NCBI GenBank assembly: GCA_964408795.1
Contig: CAYPAW010000022.1
Span: forward strand, 1-15,428
DNA length: 15,428 nucleotides
Direction of reading: 5' to 3'
Source: JABMQB01 sp964408795
GTDB taxonomy: Bacteria > Bacteroidota > Bacteroidia > Bacteroidales > Prolixibacteraceae
Part shown: positions 7,682-15,420 of the stretch, piece after piece
Layout: the number at the start of each line of letters is the position of its first letter
Numbering within the stretch: position 1 is the stretch's first letter
Translations under genes and position numbers: made by a program
The notes under the pieces: model-generated
Told to the model about the DNA's origin: nothing
The model's database searches: none
The model's input: the letters and a program-made list of their open reading frames with translations, nothing else

Positions 7682-8113
7682 TTAATTGTCCCTTTTGTTT
7701 AAAACCCGCCAATACAAATCGATTTGTTTGGCCATATCCAGGAACTTTTCAAAATCAACCGGTTTCACAATGTACGAGTTAGCCCCAAGCTTATAGGCTT
7801 CCTTAACATCGGATGTCTCCGAAGAGGTTGTAAGTACAACCACAGGGATGGTTTTCAAATCGGGATGCGTTTTTAATACCTTCAGGACTTCGAGTCCGTT
7901 CACTTTAGGCATCTTCAGATCAAGCAAGATCACCACGGGCCGGGGCGCTCCTTTTTCCCATTTTTCAATATAAGCCAACGCCTCTTCTCCATCGCGGGCA
8001 ATTAAAATCGGATTTTCGAGTTTCTGTGTTTTGAAAGCCCGGATGGTCAGGTCCAGGTCTACCGGATTATCCTCAACCAGTAAAATGGGTTGGTTGTTAT
8101 TTGTATGCGTCAT
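7682..8113 (-). CDS. single-domain response regulator, Rcp1 type
   Basis: A 143-residue protein made of one receiver domain only. It has the acid pair E14/D15 in LLVEDNPVDLDL, phospho-acceptor D65 in ILLDLKMPKVNG, the switch threonine T95 and the conserved K117 in SYIVKPVDFEKF. The spacing, the long loop between strands and the YWRVLN end match the Rcp1 group, the free receivers that take phosphate from phytochrome-type kinases in cyanobacteria and are common in Bacteroidota. The ATG at 8113 is preferred because it overlaps the TGA of kinase 1 (bases 8110-8113 read ATGA) and begins exactly where receiver homology begins; a frame extension upstream to 8179 only rereads kinase 1's end. This overlap implies translational coupling and makes kinase 1 the obvious phosphodonor. 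With no output domain it must act by carrying phosphate or by binding a partner. Confidence 0.95.
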   Translation of the reverse strand: MTHTNNNQPILLVEDNPVDLDLTIRAFKTQKLENPILIARDGEEALAYIEKWEKGAPRPVVILLDLKMPKVNGLEVLKVLKTHPDLKTIPVVVLTTSSETSDVKEAYKLGANSYIVKPVDFEKFLDMAKQIDLYWRVLNKRDN

Positions 8114-11100
8114 ATTGGATTGGTTTTTGGAATTTCCATAAAAAAAACAGCCCCTTTTCCGGGCTGGCTTTCCGCCCATGCTTTGCCTTCCATACGCTGA
8201 ACTGCCTTAGCTACCATTGCCAGGCCTATTCCGGTGCCCGGAAAATCCTCCGTCCTGTGTAATCGCTGAAATATCTCAAAAATACGATCGTGATATTTCA
8301 TATCAAAACCCACCCCATTGTCCTTTACAAAGAGAATCCATGAACCGGATTTTTCCTCAAAACCGATTTCGACAACCGGCTTTGATCTGCCTTCGGTAAA
8401 TTTAAGGGCATTCTCCACATAATTCCGCAGGGCAATGGAAAGCCCTGTGCTATCGGCAATCACTTGTTTTTCGGGCACCCGTATTTTTATGACCATTCCT
8501 GCTTTTTGGAAAACATCGGCATAGCCTGCCATTAAATCTTCAATAAAAGGTTTCAGGTTAATTTTTTCTTTTTTCACCCGACTGCGTTCCAATCGGGAAT
8601 AACTCAGCAAATCATCAATAAGCTGATTCATTTGAAGCGTTGAGCTTCGAATGGTTTGAATAAAATAAGATGCTTCATCGTTCAGTTTATCGCCATACTC
8701 ATCGAGCAGCAATTTGCTGTATCCGTCAATTCCGCGCAGAGGTGCTTTCAGGTCATGCGATACCGAATAGGTAAATGTTTCCAGTTCTTTGTTCACGGCC
8801 TGTAACTGGTTGGTACGCCGTTTAACCCGCTCTTCCAGTTCGGCATACAGGTTAATGTTCTCAATAGCGCGCGCTGCAGCATCAGCCAGAGTTTGCAACA
8901 ACTGCAATTCCGTATCAGTTGGTGTGTAGGTTTCTTTCCAGTAATTCCCGATCGCTCCAAAGGGCTGGCCGATAGCTACGGGAACCATGGCCAGGCTTTT
9001 TACAAATGTGGGTTCATAAATATCTTTTGGGATGCGGTCATCCTTAAAAACATCTTCTATAACCACCGGCTCTTTGTGTCGCATCACCCAGCCACTGATG
9101 CAGGAATTCATGGGAAATCTTTTCCCTTTCCAAAGGGGTTGAATAGCATCCTCGTTCACGTAAAAACATTGATTGTCTTCCCGAAATACCAGCGTTGCCC
9201 CGTCGGCACCGATTAATTTTCGGGCCGATTTGGCCACAACATCCTGAATCTTGCCAAGAGACTGAGCTGCAGCCAGCTGGTGTATGGCGTCAATCAAAAT
9301 TTCAAGCCGTTGGTTCAGCTGGGTTATCTCCAGCTCTTTTTGTTTCCGTTCGTTGATCAGTTCGGAATAAAGCACCATTCCGCCAATGGAACCATCGGCT
9401 TCATACCAGGGGCGGCACTCCCAGCGGGTCCAGTCTGCCGTACCATCCTGACGCACGAAAAAGTCTTCTTCAGAGCGTATCACCTCACCTGCCAAAGCCC
9501 TCCGATGGGCCTCACGCCACTTTTCAGGAATATCAGGAAAAATCTCGTAGTGATGTTTCCCTATAATATCCTGATCCTTGAGTCTGTAATCTTCAAGATA
9601 ACGCTGGCTAACATAAATATAACGCAGGTTCTTATCGTGAATGGCAACGGCATTCTGATCGTGTTCAATAATGTACTTCATCAGATAATGGGAGTGTGAG
9701 AGAGCTTCCTCGGCTTTTTTTCGTTCCGAAACATCGCGTACAAAAACGAGTGCGCCAAGTTTTCCCTGATAGAATATGGGTTCACCGGTAGTTTCAACCC
9801 ACACCTCTTCCCCGTTTAACCGGATATATTTTTGTTCCATCGGGGTGAGGACTGGTTTTCGTTGTTCATTGAGTTTCTGAATCCGCTTTTTCACCTGCTC
9901 ATGAAAGTCGGGATGAAAACGATCTATTACCGGTTTCCCCAACAGGTCTGCTTCCGATTTGGCTCCAAACAACTTCAGCGCAGGCTGGTTCAGGTAAGCA
10001 AAACGCTGTTCCGTCTGAATGAAAATCGGTTCGGGCGCTCCTTCGACCATGGTGCGAAAACGTTTTTCGCTTTCTGAAAGCTCGATGGTCATTCTTTTCT
10101 GTTCGGATATGTCTATTACTGTGGTAATGAAGTAAAGCGGCTTATTCTCTGAATCGCGCATCAAACGAATGCTTACATCGGCCCAAATATGAGAACCGTT
10201 TTTATGGATATATCTTTTTTCAAAACGGGTAGAATCCATCTTTCCTTCAAAAAATGGATTCAATATTATCTCAATTTGTGGTATTTCCTCCGGAGGGGTA
10301 ATTTCCTGCCATTTTTTCTTTTTCAGTTCTTCGCGCGAATAGCCTAGCATATCAGCAAATGCCTGGTTCACATTGATTTCTCCTCCCGGGAGGGTTATGG
10401 ATTTGCCAACATTGGCCGATTCAAAAACCATCCTGAATTTCGCTTCGCTTTTCCGAATTTCTTCTTCGGCTCTTTTTTGCTCTGAAATATCCCTGAACTC
10501 AGCCACACGCACTATTTTTCCTTTATACGGAACATTCCGGGCTTCAATTCTCACCGGAAATTCTTTCCCGTTTTTATTCAGGGCAACAGCTTCATAGGGT
10601 TGCTCGTACCCGGTTTTCATTTTTTCTTTTACAAAAGGTTGCTTCTTCCCGGATATTAAATTCAGCACATCCATTCCAGTCAACTCCTCTTCTGAATATC
10701 CTGTAAGGGTTGACAATCCCTTGTTTACGGCAAGGATTACTCCCTGATCGTGAATGGCAATTCCGCCAAAAGATGCATTATGAAGCGCTTTAAACCGTTC
10801 TTCGCTTTGCCGGATTTCCTCTTCGGCTTTTTTGCGTTCGGTTATGACTTCCGAAAACAGAATGATCCCTCCGATGCGGGTTTCATCTTCATACCAGGGG
10901 CGTACTTCCCAACGTATCCAGTCGAGGGTACCGTTTGCTCTCAAAAAAGGATCGTTGTCTGCTGAAATGACTTCCCCTTTCATACTCCGTTGATGAATCT
11001 CTTTCAGGTGCTGTGAAATCTCAGGAAAGACCTCGTAATGTGAAAGTCCGGTAAGATCCCGCTGACCCAAATCATAGTCCTTAAGAAAACGGTTGCTGTA

Positions 11101-11982
11101 AACGAGGTACCTCATTTGGGTATCGAACATCGCAATAGAGGCCGGAGAATACTGAACAAACAATCGCAGTATTTTCGCGTTATGCTGAAGAGCTCTTTCG
11201 GCTTCTACCTGTTTGGAAACATCGTGAATAATGGAATGCATGTAATCTTTTCCTTCAATCTCCACTTTTCCGCTGTACACTTCTACATCGCGTATTTCGC
11301 CATTTGCCAGGCGGTGGGAGAACCGGAAATAAATGCGTTCGCTGCTCCGGGCTTTCGCCATCTCGGCTTTGATTTTCCCTTGTGAAAGGGTGTTGATATC
11401 ATCAATCAGCATTTTCTCAAGTTGGCCGCGTTTCCATCCGTAAAATTTTTCGGCAGCATGATTGGCTGCAACAATCCGATGCGAATCAGGATCAATCAGC
11501 AACATCACAGCCAGGCTGTTTTCAAAAATAATCCGAAACCTTTCTTCCCTTATTTGGAGTAATTCCTGACGGTGCTTATGTAACAACAAATCTTCTCTCA
11601 GTTTGCTCGTGAGTAGGGTCAGTTCCTGATTCCGGAGCAGCATCTCAATCCTGGCAAACAGTTCCGTTTTTTGAACCGGCATACCTATAACTTCATCAAT
11701 GACCGTCCCAAGAAACGAACCGGCAATGTTGATCTCCCGCTTTTCAGTAACCAATAACACAGAAAGGGCCCATGAACGTTGTTCTTTTCTCAAACGGGCC
11801 AACACTTTGTTGTGCTTTTCCAGCATTGTGGTGTCAATGATAATAACACCGGGTTCATGGGTCCGTACCTCCTCAACACGGGTGCATCCTGTCACAGTAT
11901 ATTCCGGTAAAAGAAAATCTTGCAGGATACGCTCATTTTGTTGTTGACTGATAAAAAGCCATATGGCAAAGGTAGGATTCAT
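8110..11982 (-). CDS. multi-PAS sensor kinase: pseudo-receiver, six PAS, GAF, phytochrome-type HisKA-HATPase
   Basis: A 1290-residue soluble protein. Numbering from the ATG at 11982: receiver-like domain (3-118), six PAS domains (about 144-265, 266-388, 390-508, 512-635, 638-760, 763-883), GAF (890-1045), HisKA with TYSVSHDLKAPLRG (H1076) and HATPase (N1191 in VENALKF; DNGVGFD; GTGIGLA; FEIFQRLHR). The kinase core is of the type found in bacteriophytochromes, but there is no PHY domain and no recognisable chromophore module, so sensing is by PAS or GAF ligands or redox state. The receiver-like domain keeps an Asp (D50 in IIID) but lacks the acid pair (FISQQQNER) and has Met where the invariant Lys should be (IGMPV), so it is probably not phosphorylated. 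PAS2 and PAS6 are closely related to each other. A TTG two codons upstream (11988) is an alternative start; the ATG is preferred. It is first in an operon with the Rcp1-type regulator and kinase 2. Confidence 0.93.
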   Translation of the reverse strand: MNPTFAIWLFISQQQNERILQDFLLPEYTVTGCTRVEEVRTHEPGVIIIDTTMLEKHNKVLARLRKEQRSWALSVLLVTEKREINIAGSFLGTVIDEVIGMPVQKTELFARIEMLLRNQELTLLTSKLREDLLLHKHRQELLQIREERFRIIFENSLAVMLLIDPDSHRIVAANHAAEKFYGWKRGQLEKMLIDDINTLSQGKIKAEMAKARSSERIYFRFSHRLANGEIRDVEVYSGKVEIEGKDYMHSIIHDVSKQVEAERALQHNAKILRLFVQYSPASIAMFDTQMRYLVYSNRFLKDYDLGQRDLTGLSHYEVFPEISQHLKEIHQRSMKGEVISADNDPFLRANGTLDWIRWEVRPWYEDETRIGGIILFSEVITERKKAEEEIRQSEERFKALHNASFGGIAIHDQGVILAVNKGLSTLTGYSEEELTGMDVLNLISGKKQPFVKEKMKTGYEQPYEAVALNKNGKEFPVRIEARNVPYKGKIVRVAEFRDISEQKRAEEEIRKSEAKFRMVFESANVGKSITLPGGEINVNQAFADMLGYSREELKKKKWQEITPPEEIPQIEIILNPFFEGKMDSTRFEKRYIHKNGSHIWADVSIRLMRDSENKPLYFITTVIDISEQKRMTIELSESEKRFRTMVEGAPEPIFIQTEQRFAYLNQPALKLFGAKSEADLLGKPVIDRFHPDFHEQVKKRIQKLNEQRKPVLTPMEQKYIRLNGEEVWVETTGEPIFYQGKLGALVFVRDVSERKKAEEALSHSHYLMKYIIEHDQNAVAIHDKNLRYIYVSQRYLEDYRLKDQDIIGKHHYEIFPDIPEKWREAHRRALAGEVIRSEEDFFVRQDGTADWTRWECRPWYEADGSIGGMVLYSELINERKQKELEITQLNQRLEILIDAIHQLAAAQSLGKIQDVVAKSARKLIGADGATLVFREDNQCFYVNEDAIQPLWKGKRFPMNSCISGWVMRHKEPVVIEDVFKDDRIPKDIYEPTFVKSLAMVPVAIGQPFGAIGNYWKETYTPTDTELQLLQTLADAAARAIENINLYAELEERVKRRTNQLQAVNKELETFTYSVSHDLKAPLRGIDGYSKLLLDEYGDKLNDEASYFIQTIRSSTLQMNQLIDDLLSYSRLERSRVKKEKINLKPFIEDLMAGYADVFQKAGMVIKIRVPEKQVIADSTGLSIALRNYVENALKFTEGRSKPVVEIGFEEKSGSWILFVKDNGVGFDMKYHDRIFEIFQRLHRTEDFPGTGIGLAMVAKAVQRMEGKAWAESQPGKGAVFFMEIPKTNPI

Positions 11983-12286
11983 CTTCAACCATTTATTTTA
12001 ATGTTTCCGGTACATACCTATTTTTGCGGTTCCAAAAGGTGCTGTATAGAGGTTGCATTTTTGTATAGGCGTTCTGAAATTTCCCGGAACACGAAAAAAC
12101 AAAATGTTTTGAACGTGCATATTGCATTGGACACTGTTTAATTTATAACCCTGAAGATACAAACTTTCCGGGTCTTTTTTTTCCATTCTATCTTTTGCAC
12201 AGCACCGGAAATCCACTTGAAATTCTGTTTATTATCTTTCCAAATCTTGTGGTAATTTCAAATATAGGTAAAAAAAGTGAATGTAT
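11983..12286. promoter_or_regulatory. leader region of the kinase operon with two symmetrical motifs
   Basis: These roughly 300 bases hold no gene and must contain the promoter of the kinase operon and the end of the T9SS gene transcript. Two dyads lie about 90-130 bases ahead of kinase 1: an inverted pair GTTCTG...CGGAAC (12071-12090, one G-T pair) and a perfect 12-base palindrome CAAAATGTTTTG (12100-12111). They could be operators or small hairpins. The only full match to the Bacteroidota -7 element on the minus strand is at 12259-12266, without a partner near -33. A run of eight T follows at about 12173-12180 on the plus strand. Regulatory function is inference. Confidence 0.3.
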
Positions 12287-12505
12287 ATTACCGGATAATG
12301 ATCGGTTCGGTTTTCTGAAAATCATTCGATGAAATAACCAGAAAATAGATTCCCTTGCGAACATGAAAAGCCGCAAACTCTTCGGTGTGGTTAACCGGTG
12401 CATAGCGAATCTTTCGTTCTTCGATCACCTGTCCGGTGGCAGACATCAGCTTCAGGGTTAAATCATGGATCCTTCCGGATTCCATCCGGAAGACAAAGCT
12501 CCCCT
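12287..12505. repeat. 219-bp direct repeat, right copy
   Basis: The partner of 4195-4413, in the same orientation and exactly 8092 bases away. It is the native-looking copy: it forms the end of the 12288-13821 reading frame and continues upstream into the NPNQ motif and the Ig-like region, whereas the left copy stops there. Confidence 0.9.
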
Positions 12506-13821
12506 GGTTGGGATTGGGAATAACAGCATATTTCAGGATCTCTGTCAGGTCCGGGCTTGCCGAATGGATTACCTGAACAGGCTCAGAAACATGCTGACAA
12601 CCGTTTTCACCGGTTGCCACCAGGGTAAAGGTTCCAGAGCGGCTGATGACATATTCGGGGTTGTTCGCTCCGGGAATATTTCCGGCTTCGTCCCTCCATT
12701 GGTACGCAAGATAGGTATCGTCAGCCCTCAGTGTGTCGGCTTCCACCCGAATTTCCGGCACAAAGGAAGGGTAGAAGAACAGCCTGGTCGTAACCGTACT
12801 GTCGCACCCCGACACAGAAATCCGGTATTCCCTGTAGGTTCCTTCCCTATCCCAACCCTTATAGTTTTCGCCTTCGCACAGGGTTACCTCCTCCGTTATC
12901 TCATACGCCGGATGCACGGTTAGGTGGGTTGTCACCATGCTATCGCAACCATTCACCGCTGTAAGGGTATCGGTATACTGCCCGTTCAGGTCCCATCCTT
13001 TGTACTTTTCGCCCTGGCAGATGGATACATATTCGGTTGTTCGAATCTCTCCGCAGATCACCACAGTTTGGATATCGCTGTAGGTTGTATCCCGTCCGTT
13101 GGTAGCGATAACCTGCCATCCGGTTGTCATGGATGAGGTTGCGTTCAATCACATAGATCCTGCTCGATGTATCGGGATAATCAATAAACTGAATTCCGTC
13201 CTCAAAATTATGGCTGATCTGATTCCCGGATATTTTGCAATAGGCTGTTTCTCCGGTATACGAATGAAGCCGGATCTCTATGCCATCGTCCACATTATAC
13301 GATACGATGTTGTTTTCAATCACCAGATGATCCAACGTTCCGTCCAGGTCAATGCCATCATCCCCATTGTACAGGATTTGGTTGTTACGACAAAGTCCTC
13401 CACCTCCCGTTTCATAATCAATGCCATCCACACAGTTCAGAATAATGTTGTTTACCAGGTTCACCGGTGCGGAGACCATGAATCCATCCTCCCCGTTCCG
13501 GATCGTTAATCCGGTAATCGTTGACCGGGTATCCTTGGGATCCGTAATGGTAAATACCGTTCCCATACGGCCATCGATAATGGTTTCGCTAAGGACAGAT
13601 ACCTCTCCGGTGAGCAAAAATTCCGAACCGATGGTAAGCGCTTTTGTAACCACGAAGTTTCCGTAGTACGTTCCCGGGGCAATCAGGATGGTATCCCCGG
13701 AGGAAGCATCGTCGATTCCTTCCTGTATGGTTGTAAAATCATCCGGAATCCGTACGATGGCGGCAAAAACAGATTCGGTGATGAGTGTACAGACAGTCAG
13801 TAAAATCAGAAATTTCTGCAC
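12288..13821 (-). pseudogene. secreted parallel beta-helix protein with Ig-like repeats and T9SS tail, frameshifted
   Basis: Read in two frames. The first starts at 13821 with a signal peptide (MQKFLILLTVCTLITESVFA) and a parallel beta-helix: the IPDDFTTIQEGIDDASSGDT start followed by many turns of the form NNxIxxNxxDGI (about residues 25-235). Around 13113 the sense switches to another frame, which runs to the stop at 12288 and carries two Ig-like repeats (SICQGEKYKGWDLNGQY...GCDSMVTTHLTV and TLCEGENYKGWDREGTY...GCDSTVTTRLFF), a linker domain with YQWRDEAGNIPGANN, and a T9SS type A sorting domain beginning PNPNQGSFVF. Such proteins are exported across the outer membrane by T9SS and attached to the surface or released; beta-helices usually bind or cleave polysaccharide. 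Here the helix is short and breaks off at HDNRMAG, so a small deletion fits as well as a one-base shift. It may be a true pseudogene or an assembly error. Confidence 0.85.
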
Positions 13822-13892
13822 TTTTTAATCACAGTTATAAACTTACACGTAGGGTACCGGTTGGAAAGATAATAAAAACATACCATACATCC
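13822..13892. other. short spacer between the beta-helix gene and the membrane protein gene
   Basis: Seventy-one AT-rich bases separate the end of the 13893-14753 gene from the start of the beta-helix gene. I see no terminator hairpin and no TAnnTTTG element. The beta-helix gene could be read through from the genes to its right, or have its own promoter that I cannot recognise. Confidence 0.35.
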
Positions 13893-14753
13893 TTACCGAT
13901 CCTTCTGAGGATAGGGTTTATTCCCCGATAATCTCTTTTGTGACAGTTTATCAACCATAAATACGATTCCAACCAAAAGAATCCAGTTAGCTATTCTTAC
14001 CATCATTTTTTTAGCGAAGAAGTTCTCCGCTGTTGTAATATAGGGAATTCCTTTCGGAGTAGCCAGAAAATAATGCAGCATGGGAAGCCCTATATATGCA
14101 ATGGCCAATGTGCCTTTGATCACATTTTTCCATTGCATGCTCCGGTGTTTTGTTAACCGAAAGAATAGGAATAACCAGACAAATCCCCCTATAAGGGTCA
14201 TCCATACGATCGTTACCGATGTGATCATTGAAAGTCCTCCTTTCCCTGGCAATTCCAACAACCTGAAAAGCATAAGAAAAGGAACCATTCCAAGGCTCCC
14301 TATCAAATAAACAAAGGTTGACCTGACATCGTTCAGGAAATCATCTACTACACTGAATCCTATGGCCATGCCAACGATTAAAGCCAGGGCTGACCCGATT
14401 GCGATGGAAAAGGGCATGACTGGCTCACCGAACGTCATGGTAATAAATAAAATGCCGGCAATCAAGGGAAGCGCAGAATTTCTGACTACGGTTAGCCAGG
14501 AAACATCCTCTGACGGAAAGATCCATCGTGCAATCAAACGATAAATCAGATAAAAAACAGACAGAAAACCACTCAATATCAATCCTGCCATCCAGTATCG
14601 TCCGGTTGTCATTTTATCAAAGGGGTTCAATCCCAGATGCTCATACAGAAATACAATCGTCCGATCGGCATAGGCAAACAGATACAAATAGACACTAAGC
14701 GAAATAACGGTGACGAAAACCGATGCCAGAATATCTCCTTTTTTACACTTCAT
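13893..14753 (-). CDS. eight-helix integral membrane protein, function unknown
   Basis: A 286-residue protein not assigned to a family. Hydrophobic segments lie at about residues 7-32, 53-77, 90-109, 114-137, 145-168, 176-200, 212-234 and 249-270, giving eight likely membrane helices with a basic, hydrophilic C-terminus (SQKRLSGNKPYPQKDR). Segment 4 is glycine-rich (SIAIGSALALIVGMAIGFSVVDD), which can indicate close helix packing, and there are charged stretches between helices (FPSEDVSW, LTKHRSMQWK). No ATP-binding, peptidase or transport signature is visible. The ATG at 14753 overlaps the stop codon of the preceding gene as ATGA (14750-14753), so the two are translationally coupled and presumably work together, with the soluble partner made first. 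Confidence 0.8.
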   Translation of the reverse strand: MKCKKGDILASVFVTVISLSVYLYLFAYADRTIVFLYEHLGLNPFDKMTTGRYWMAGLILSGFLSVFYLIYRLIARWIFPSEDVSWLTVVRNSALPLIAGILFITMTFGEPVMPFSIAIGSALALIVGMAIGFSVVDDFLNDVRSTFVYLIGSLGMVPFLMLFRLLELPGKGGLSMITSVTIVWMTLIGGFVWLFLFFRLTKHRSMQWKNVIKGTLAIAYIGLPMLHYFLATPKGIPYITTAENFFAKKMMVRIANWILLVGIVFMVDKLSQKRLSGNKPYPQKDR

Positions 14754-15282
14754 TGAGGATAGTTCAAATGTAACGTAATCTTACCGGATCTATCGTTTAA
14801 CGCAAAAACAAGGACAGTATTATCCGGTGTGCAGGAAATTGGATTTTGCATATCGTTATCTTCGACAGCACAACCCTGATTGGGAAAAGTTACTTCATCG
14901 AATTCCTTTTTCTCCCCGGTTGCTTCGTCTTCCGGACTCAGTCTGACAGGTAAAAATCGTTGTCGTAGTATTTCTTGTTGGAATGAGGTTGGTCTTCGGA
15001 ATAGGGACCATAGATATCGCATATTTTGTTCAGGTAATATTGGGTAAGCTTTTCGGGGAGGCCTAAGGATCTGATCTTGTATTTTGCCGCCTCTTCGATA
15101 AGAAACAGGAAATCCCTCGGGCTGGCATAATCATCGAGGCCATTCCCGGTCACAATCTGATAGAGATCCTCGCGTTCCTGCTCAAGAATATGTTCTGCAG
15201 CGGCTATTTTTTTTGGTCGTGCTTTGTTCACCCTGTTGTAGCTTTCTGGAATGTTCCGTTTAATATACGAAATACATCCCAA
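14750..15282 (-). pseudogene. unknown soluble protein gene, apparently frameshifted
   Basis: Two overlapping frames together look like one gene. The first (15282-14938) encodes a charged, helical segment containing KKIAAAEHILEQEREDLYQI and GLDDYASPRDFLFLIEEAAK, and stops at 14938 after YYDNDFYLSD. The second supplies the rest: SPEDEATGEKKEFDEVTFPN, then CTPDNTVLVFALNDRSGK and a stop that forms ATGA with the next gene. A one-base change near 14940-14950 would join them into about 175 residues. The first frame has no ATG: a TTG at 15282 is the nearest start, and the frame is closed by TAG at 15307-15309, so the true 5' end is uncertain. I recognise no family. Alternatives are two tiny coupled genes or a sequencing error. 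Confidence 0.5.
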
Positions 15283-15337
15283 AAACGCAACTTTTCCGGT
15301 CTTATGCTACAGGGACGGAATTTTTTTCTTTTAACCC

Positions 15338-15357
15338 GAATAATTCATGAATTATTC
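15338..15357. repeat. perfect 20-base palindrome
   Basis: The ten bases GAATAATTCA are followed directly by their exact reverse complement TGAATTATTC. The site has no spacer and lies about 55 bases ahead of the nearest start of the unknown minus-strand gene. That position suits an operator for a dimeric repressor. The outer bases do not extend the symmetry. Confidence 0.6.
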
Positions 15358-15371
15358 CTGTCTCCGACAGC

Positions 15372-15420
15372 GACTAAGATTCAGTAAAACTTTCTTCCAA
15401 AGTTTAACTTCATCTAAGTC
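15372..15420. repeat. 49-base imperfect inverted repeat
   Basis: Arms 15372-15393 and 15399-15420 pair at 18 of 22 positions around a five-base loop CTTCC. The inner seven pairs (AAACTTT/AAAGTTT) are perfect, and the outer GACT-AGAT arm has one mismatch. There is no T tract on either side, so it is not a typical terminator. It could be a structured RNA element, a small mobile-repeat end or a large operator. Confidence 0.55.

Noticed and set aside
8114..8179. Upstream extension of the response regulator
   Set aside because: The extra 22 residues reread the 3' end of kinase 1 and precede the receiver; the ATGA overlap start at 8113 explains the gene better.
9280..9699. 139-codon plus-strand open frame inside kinase 1
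   Set aside because: Antisense shadow of PAS6 and GAF coding sequence; no recognisable protein features.
11983..11988. TTG start for kinase 1, two codons upstream of the ATG
   Set aside because: An ATG is available six bases later and the two extra residues add nothing to the receiver-like domain; it cannot be formally excluded.
12259..12266. TATATTTG on the minus strand as the -7 promoter element of the kinase operon
   Set aside because: It fits TAnnTTTG, but there is no TTTG at the proper distance upstream and it would give a leader of about 270 bases; not strong enough to call as a promoter.
12288..13148. The Ig-like/T9SS frame as an independent gene starting at 13148
   Set aside because: It would lack a signal peptide, which T9SS cargo requires, and its first codons overlap the beta-helix frame; a frame break in one gene explains it better.
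13893..13920. ATCCT-TCTG-AGGAT hairpin as terminator of the membrane-protein gene
   Set aside because: The five-base stem lies inside the coding sequence, with no T tract on the minus strand.
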